Assembly: GCA_029863175.1 (NCBI GenBank)
Contig: JAOTVX010000028.1
Coordinates: 1 to 49,260 of the forward strand
Direction of reading: 5' to 3'
Source of the DNA: Betaproteobacteria bacterium
GTDB lineage: Bacteria; Pseudomonadota; Gammaproteobacteria; Burkholderiales; SG8-41
DNA length: 49,260 bases
Shown here: positions 45,893-49,260 of the stretch, piece by piece
Numbering within the stretch: position 1 is the stretch's first letter
How the letters are laid out: every line of letters begins with the position of its first letter
The notes under the pieces: generated by a model
Databases searched by the model: none
Seen by the model: only the letters and a program-made list of their open reading frames with translations
Told to the model about the DNA's origin: nothing
Position numbers and translations under genes: made by a program

Positions 45893-47071
45893 GTGGAGCA
45901 GTCGCGCCGGAATCAGTTGTTCCTCAACGTCGGGCACGCCCTCGACCACCTGTTCCTGCTGATCTTCCCGACGGTGGTGCTGGCGATGGCGCCGGAGTTT
46001 GGCCGGCCTTACAGCGAGATGCTGCCGCTTGCGCTGGGGGGCTTCATTATGTTCGGCGCGGGATCGATACCGGCCGGCTGGCTCGCGGACCACTGGAGCC
46101 GACGCGGCATGATGGTGGTCTTCTTCGTCGGGATCGGGGCTGCGTCCGTGCTGACCGGCCTTACCCGCTCGCCCTGGCAGGTCGCAGCGGGCATCACGCT
46201 AATCGGGACGTTCGGCGCGATCTATCATCCGGTCGGCATTGCGATGCTGGTGAGCGGCCGGGACAAGGTCGGGCGCGTGCTGGGCGTCAACGGTGTCTTC
46301 GGCAACCTCGGGGTGGCCTTCGCGGCGCTCATTGCCGGCGCGCTCGCGCACTGGTTCAGCTGGCGCGTGGCATTCATCGCTCCCGGCATCGTCTCGATTA
46401 TGATCGGCGTCGCGTTTGCTGTGTTCGTGCCTAAGATCCGAATGACGGCAATGGCAGGAAAGGGCGGAGCGAAACAGGTCTTCTCGCGCGCGCTACTCGT
46501 GCGGGTGTTCTTCATCCTGCTCGTTACGACACTTTGCGGGGGCATCATCTTCAACTCCACCACCGTTGCGATGCCCAAGATCTTCGATGAAAAACTCACG
46601 GCGCTTGTCGACACGACGCTCGGCATCGGTTTTCTGGTCTCGGGTGTCTACGTCTTCGCGGCGATGGCCCAGCTGGTGGTCGGGCACCTGCTCGATCGCG
46701 GCACGATCAAGGGTGTGCTCGTGCCGGTGGTGGGGCTACAGGTCCCGTTGCTTCTAGCCGCAGCGTTCTCAGACAACTACCTGATGCTGCTTACCGCACT
46801 GGCAATGATGTTCTTCATCTTCGGTCAGATCCCGATCAACGACGCGATGGTGGCGGCTTATACCGATGAACGCTGGCGGGCGCGGGCGCTGGCGGTGCGC
46901 TACGTCGTCTCGTTCGGTGCGAGTGCGTTTGCCGTGCCGCTGATTGCGCTCATGTACCGCTACAGCAGCGATTTCAGGTATCTGTTTTTCGTGCTCGCTG
47001 CAATCTCCGCGGCCATGTTCGTCGCCGCGCTCTTCATGCCGTCCCAGGCCAGCAAACCCGCTCCCGCCTAG
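45893..47071 (+). CDS. MFS transporter
   Basis: A 392-residue major facilitator with about twelve hydrophobic segments. The first loop has AGWLADHWSRRGMM, the usual G-X-L-(A/D)-R-like signature after helix 2. GTFGAIYHPVGIAMLVSG and the second-half GHLLDRGTIKG repeat the pattern. It resembles the fosmidomycin-resistance/Fsr-like group, but the substrate cannot be assigned. The GTG at 45893 has AAGGAG 7 bases upstream. It lies 98 bases after prpE and may import or export an organic acid; that is speculation from context. Confidence 0.82.
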   Translation: MEQSRRNQLFLNVGHALDHLFLLIFPTVVLAMAPEFGRPYSEMLPLALGGFIMFGAGSIPAGWLADHWSRRGMMVVFFVGIGAASVLTGLTRSPWQVAAGITLIGTFGAIYHPVGIAMLVSGRDKVGRVLGVNGVFGNLGVAFAALIAGALAHWFSWRVAFIAPGIVSIMIGVAFAVFVPKIRMTAMAGKGGAKQVFSRALLVRVFFILLVTTLCGGIIFNSTTVAMPKIFDEKLTALVDTTLGIGFLVSGVYVFAAMAQLVVGHLLDRGTIKGVLVPVVGLQVPLLLAAAFSDNYLMLLTALAMMFFIFGQIPINDAMVAAYTDERWRARALAVRYVVSFGASAFAVPLIALMYRYSSDFRYLFFVLAAISAAMFVAALFMPSQASKPAPA

Positions 47072-47093
47072 AAGAGACATAAGAATGAATTTC

Positions 47094-47196
47094 AGCCGCC
47101 GATGAGCGCCGATAGACGCCGATCAAGAACGCGTAAATGGAATTCCCGGTTTTCCGTCCGCGTTTATCTGTGTTTATCTGCGGCTAAAGTTCTTGA
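47094..47196. repeat. Inverted GATAGACGCC / GTTTATCTGCGGC word repeat
   Basis: The left arm 47094-47128 has AGCCGCCGATGAGCGCC and GATAGACGCCGATCAAGAAC. The right arm 47159-47196 has GCGTTTATCTGTGTTTATC and GCGGCTAAAGTTCTTGA, complementary with mismatches. The words match 1337-1380 and 17457-17477. It separates the convergent MFS and SDR genes and may terminate both. Confidence 0.68.
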
Positions 47197-47211
47197 TTTT
47201 GTTGTGCGTCG

Positions 47212-47967
47212 TCAGAACGCAAAGCGGCTCATCCCGCCGTCCACCGGGATGACCGTCCCCGTGATGTAGCCGGCGCCCGGAGAGGACAGGAACACGACCA
47301 GATTCGCCAGCTCCTCGGGCTCGCCGAACCTTCCGGCGGGAATATTCTGGCGCGCGAACTGCTGGCGATCCTCCTCGGTTGGATGCATGCGCACGATCTG
47401 CTCGCTCATGATGCGGCCGGGCTGGATCGAATTGATGGTGATCCCGTGCGGCGCCATCTCACGGGAAAGCCCCTTCGCCCACGCGTGAACGGCCGCCTTG
47501 GCTGAATTGGCCGCGTTGATGCTGCGCGGCTCGGAAGAACCGGTGATATTGACGATCCGGCCCCAGCCGCGCGCCTTCATGCCCGGAACGACGGCGTGCG
47601 AGAGCTCCCGCAGGCGGATGAAGTTGACCAGCATGCCCTCGGCCCATTGCTCCTTGGTCGCTTCGAAGGGGAAGGGGCGGCTGCCGCCGGCGGCGTTGAC
47701 CAGGATGTCGACCCGGCCGAGGCCCGCCGTCGCGGCCTCCGCGAGCTTCTCGGCCGAGCCCTCTTGGTAGAGATCACACTCGAGCACCAGCGGCTCGCTC
47801 CCCCGTTGGGCGGCAACGTCCTGAGCGAGTTCCTGCAGGAGATTGACGCGGCGCGCGGCGACCGCGAGCTTGACGCCTTCGCGCGCAAGTCCCAACGCGA
47901 TCGCGTGGCCGATGCCGCGGGACGCGCCGGTGACGAGGGCGGTCTTGCCTGAAAGCTGTAGGTCCAT
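47212..47967 (-). CDS. Short-chain dehydrogenase (SDR family) lacking the catalytic tyrosine
   Basis: A 251-residue classical-length SDR with the NAD(P) motif TGASRGIG, NAAGG in the fold-stabilising position, the catalytic-site serine in NITGSSEP, and a C-terminal GTVIPVDGGM. The YxxxK pair is altered: the sequence reads INAANSAKAAVHAW, so the lysine has Ala at the usual tyrosine position four residues earlier. Either catalysis uses another residue or the protein is not a normal dehydrogenase. The ATG at 47967 has AGGA 8-9 bases upstream. It is convergent with the MFS gene. The DNA at this site reads cleanly, so it is not an obvious frameshift. Confidence 0.85.
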   Translation of the reverse strand: MDLQLSGKTALVTGASRGIGHAIALGLAREGVKLAVAARRVNLLQELAQDVAAQRGSEPLVLECDLYQEGSAEKLAEAATAGLGRVDILVNAAGGSRPFPFEATKEQWAEGMLVNFIRLRELSHAVVPGMKARGWGRIVNITGSSEPRSINAANSAKAAVHAWAKGLSREMAPHGITINSIQPGRIMSEQIVRMHPTEEDRQQFARQNIPAGRFGEPEELANLVVFLSSPGAGYITGTVIPVDGGMSRFAF

Positions 47968-48144
47968 CACCAAATCCTAAACGAGGCGACTGGGCACTTT
48001 ACCAGAGGGCGGGACAAACGCCGCCATTCTTCAGTTTTTGGCGAAGGCCGTAATAGGGCCGAAGCCTTCGTGTTTTTTGCGGCTTGTTGGGGTGAAGCCT
48101 AACTGCCGCAGGCATGTTAAGGGCAACGCCCGGCCGGAGCCAAT

Positions 48145-49060
48145 GTGCGCGTCTCGCATTAATCCTTTCTTGCACATTTCCTAGCGTAAAACGGGAGACC
48201 CCCCGGCTCTGCCGGGGAGGCAGTAGTAGTTTGAGGAGCAGCCGACAAGGCTGTCGATTTTGAAGGGTGAAAGTCCCTTTGCCGCCAGTAGCCCGGATTT
48301 GGGCGGCTAGCATATCCGCTGCGCGGGGAGGTAACGAACTGTGATAGGGGCGGACGTAAAAGCCAGGGCTGCTCGACACCGACAGGTGGCGGGTGGGAGC
48401 TACCAGCGTGGCGAGCAAATTTGCGGGTCTGAACATTAGAGAATGACTGCAGCTCCGAAATCTACTGCCCAACGGAAGTAGCTGTTGGGGAATTGCGAGG
48501 CGCCGACCCGGTTCAAACGCGGGGGAGGCCAACGTCCTGGGGGAAGAAACGGGTGCGTGCACCCTGGGGGCAGCCGGAGTAGGGGTCCAGACACGGGAAG
48601 AAAGATCGACAGAGATAACGTCGGGAAGGGCCATTGTGCAGCAGGGGCTGGCAGCAACCTGCAACGACCGGACGCAGGAGGGAAACCAGAGGCGGACGGA
48701 GTGCAATGGTTTGGCGCATGAGCCAGTAGGAGCGATGAAGGCGGGGTAACGCCTGCCGAGGAGACGTGGTCGAGTCTCCCTCAAAGTGGTAACGCCATGA
48801 TGGGGCAAAGGGGCTCTGGGCACTTGGCGGTTCCAGGGTAGTCGCCGGACTCAGAGCCGGCAGAAGCTGACCCTCGAAGCTGGGACGAACTTGGGCGTAA
48901 ACCTACATCAGCGGGGTGTATGTGTGCCAGCACTTAAGCATCGCGGTGACAGGGAAGACTCACAAAGGAAATGCCAAGGTCAGAACCGGACTGGGGAAAT
49001 CCCGCTGTCCGGGATCGTAGGGGGGCTTGCAGAAACGTGAGCGATGGGAGCGGCTAAACG
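48145..49060 (+). ncRNA. Candidate large structured RNA, group II intron-like, upstream of tnpA
   Basis: No protein of known type is encoded between 47968 and 49201. The plus strand is G- and A-rich and packed with hairpins: CCCCGGC/GCCGGGG (48201-48217), AAGGG/CCCTT around TGAAAGT (48263-48280), GGGTGC/GCACCC (48551-48564), GGCTCTG/CAGAGCC (48812-48858) and CCGGAC/GTCCGG (48986-49012). AAGGGTGAAAGTCCCTT resembles a domain I element of bacterial group II introns, GTGCG at 48145 could be a 5' end, and the last hairpin vaguely resembles domain V. A canonical AGC triad and a reverse transcriptase are not seen. The class and both ends are uncertain; 47999-48144 may belong to it. Confidence 0.35.
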
Positions 49061-49201
49061 GGCACGTACCGCGGAAACGCCGAAACAGCCAAGCCTATGC
49101 CTAATGCTGCGCGCGCTGCATTTCTATCCCGACCAGATACAGGAGTCCATCGAGGAAACTCCCGATCGTGAGCCGCCAAGCACACGAAAGGGAGATCCAG
49201 G

Positions 49202-49260
49202 ATGGACGAAGTAGGAAGCCTAAGCCACACGAAGTGGGAGTGCAAATACCATGTGGTGTT
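49202..49260 (+). CDS. tnpA: IS200/IS605-type transposase TnpA, truncated by window end
   Basis: The first 19 codons of a Y1 transposase: after MDEVG comes SLSHTKWECKYHVV, the conserved N-terminus of IS200/IS605 TnpA, which is normally about 140 residues. These single-strand transposases nick hairpin ends with one tyrosine. AAGGGAG lies about 8 bases before the ATG. The rest, with the HUH motif and catalytic tyrosine, lies outside the window. A roughly 1 kb structured block sits immediately upstream. A RAYT-type relative is an alternative, but the N-terminus fits IS200 better. Confidence 0.75.
   Translation, partial: MDEVGSLSHTKWECKYHVV

Noticed and set aside
47999..48823. 274-residue open frame on the minus strand
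   Set aside because: Composition is Ser/Pro/Arg-rich with no domain. It lies opposite the hairpin-rich block, so the open frame probably reflects the G-rich structured plus strand.
48145..49060. Group I intron or IStron of the classical type
   Set aside because: The conserved core pairing segments (P7 GACUA-type sequence) were not found, so only a structured-RNA call with low confidence was kept.
49044..49214. 56-residue plus-strand frame starting MGAAKRARTAET and overlapping the tnpA start
   Set aside because: No family resemblance was found and it overlaps the more convincing tnpA frame; it could be a leader peptide but nothing supports that.
1..49260. tRNA and rRNA genes
   Set aside because: No cloverleaf with a GTTCGANTC-type T arm and no rRNA sequence was recognised by eye on either strand; a tRNAscan run would be needed to be certain.

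Overview
This window looks like a chromosomal segment of a GC-rich, aerobic betaproteobacterium (Burkholderiales or Rhodocyclales-like), probably environmental. The basis is the gene order mdh / sdhC-sdhD-sdhA-sdhB-sdhE-gltA-sucA-sucB-lpd-zapE, a large single-chain PurL, and high GC throughout. This is inferred from gene content; no rRNA or other marker is present.

Layout. (1) 0.1-11 kb holds housekeeping genes: moaE, crcB and a DUF190 gene; nnr divergent from purL; a leftward yciB-bolA-ppiC group; msrB; and an FAD-linked D-2-hydroxyacid dehydrogenase. (2) 11-24 kb is an accessory metabolic region: an acetolactate-synthase-like TPP enzyme, an unusual isocitrate-dehydrogenase-like enzyme, a ketopantoate-reductase-like enzyme, divergent LeuC- and LeuD-like isomerase subunits, DUF423, a LigI-like amidohydrolase divergent from a PuuE-like deacetylase, an isopropylmalate-synthase-like aldolase, a persulfide dioxygenase-rhodanese fusion and a flavin monooxygenase. 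(3) 23.8-41.6 kb is a central-carbon supercluster. It diverges from a control region at 30.5-30.8 kb: mdh, prpC, prpD and acnA run left; sdhCDAB, sdhE, gltA, sucA, sucB and lpd run right. (4) 41.6-48 kb carries zapE, acuI, prpE, an MFS transporter and a short-chain dehydrogenase. (5) 48-49.3 kb is a roughly 1.2 kb structured, apparently noncoding block ending in the first codons of an IS200/IS605-type TnpA.

Functionally the window covers most of the TCA cycle (citrate synthase, aconitase, 2-oxoglutarate dehydrogenase, succinate dehydrogenase with its flavinylation factor, malate dehydrogenase) together with propionate handling (PrpE, AcuI, PrpC, PrpD). No methylisocitrate lyase, fumarase or succinyl-CoA synthetase is present. 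The 11-21 kb enzymes together resemble a leucine-type 2-oxoacid elongation and isomerisation series, but key residues differ from the biosynthetic enzymes.

The most striking feature not explained by genes is in the intergenic gaps. Many are filled by imperfect inverted repeats built from short repeated 'words' (CACAGAGA, ACACAAAGG, CCGCAAAGACGCC, GATAAACGCC, GTGACCAGTGACC, GACAGGATTTAC). A separate set of REP-like palindromes occurs at 10.9 and 34.1-34.3 kb.
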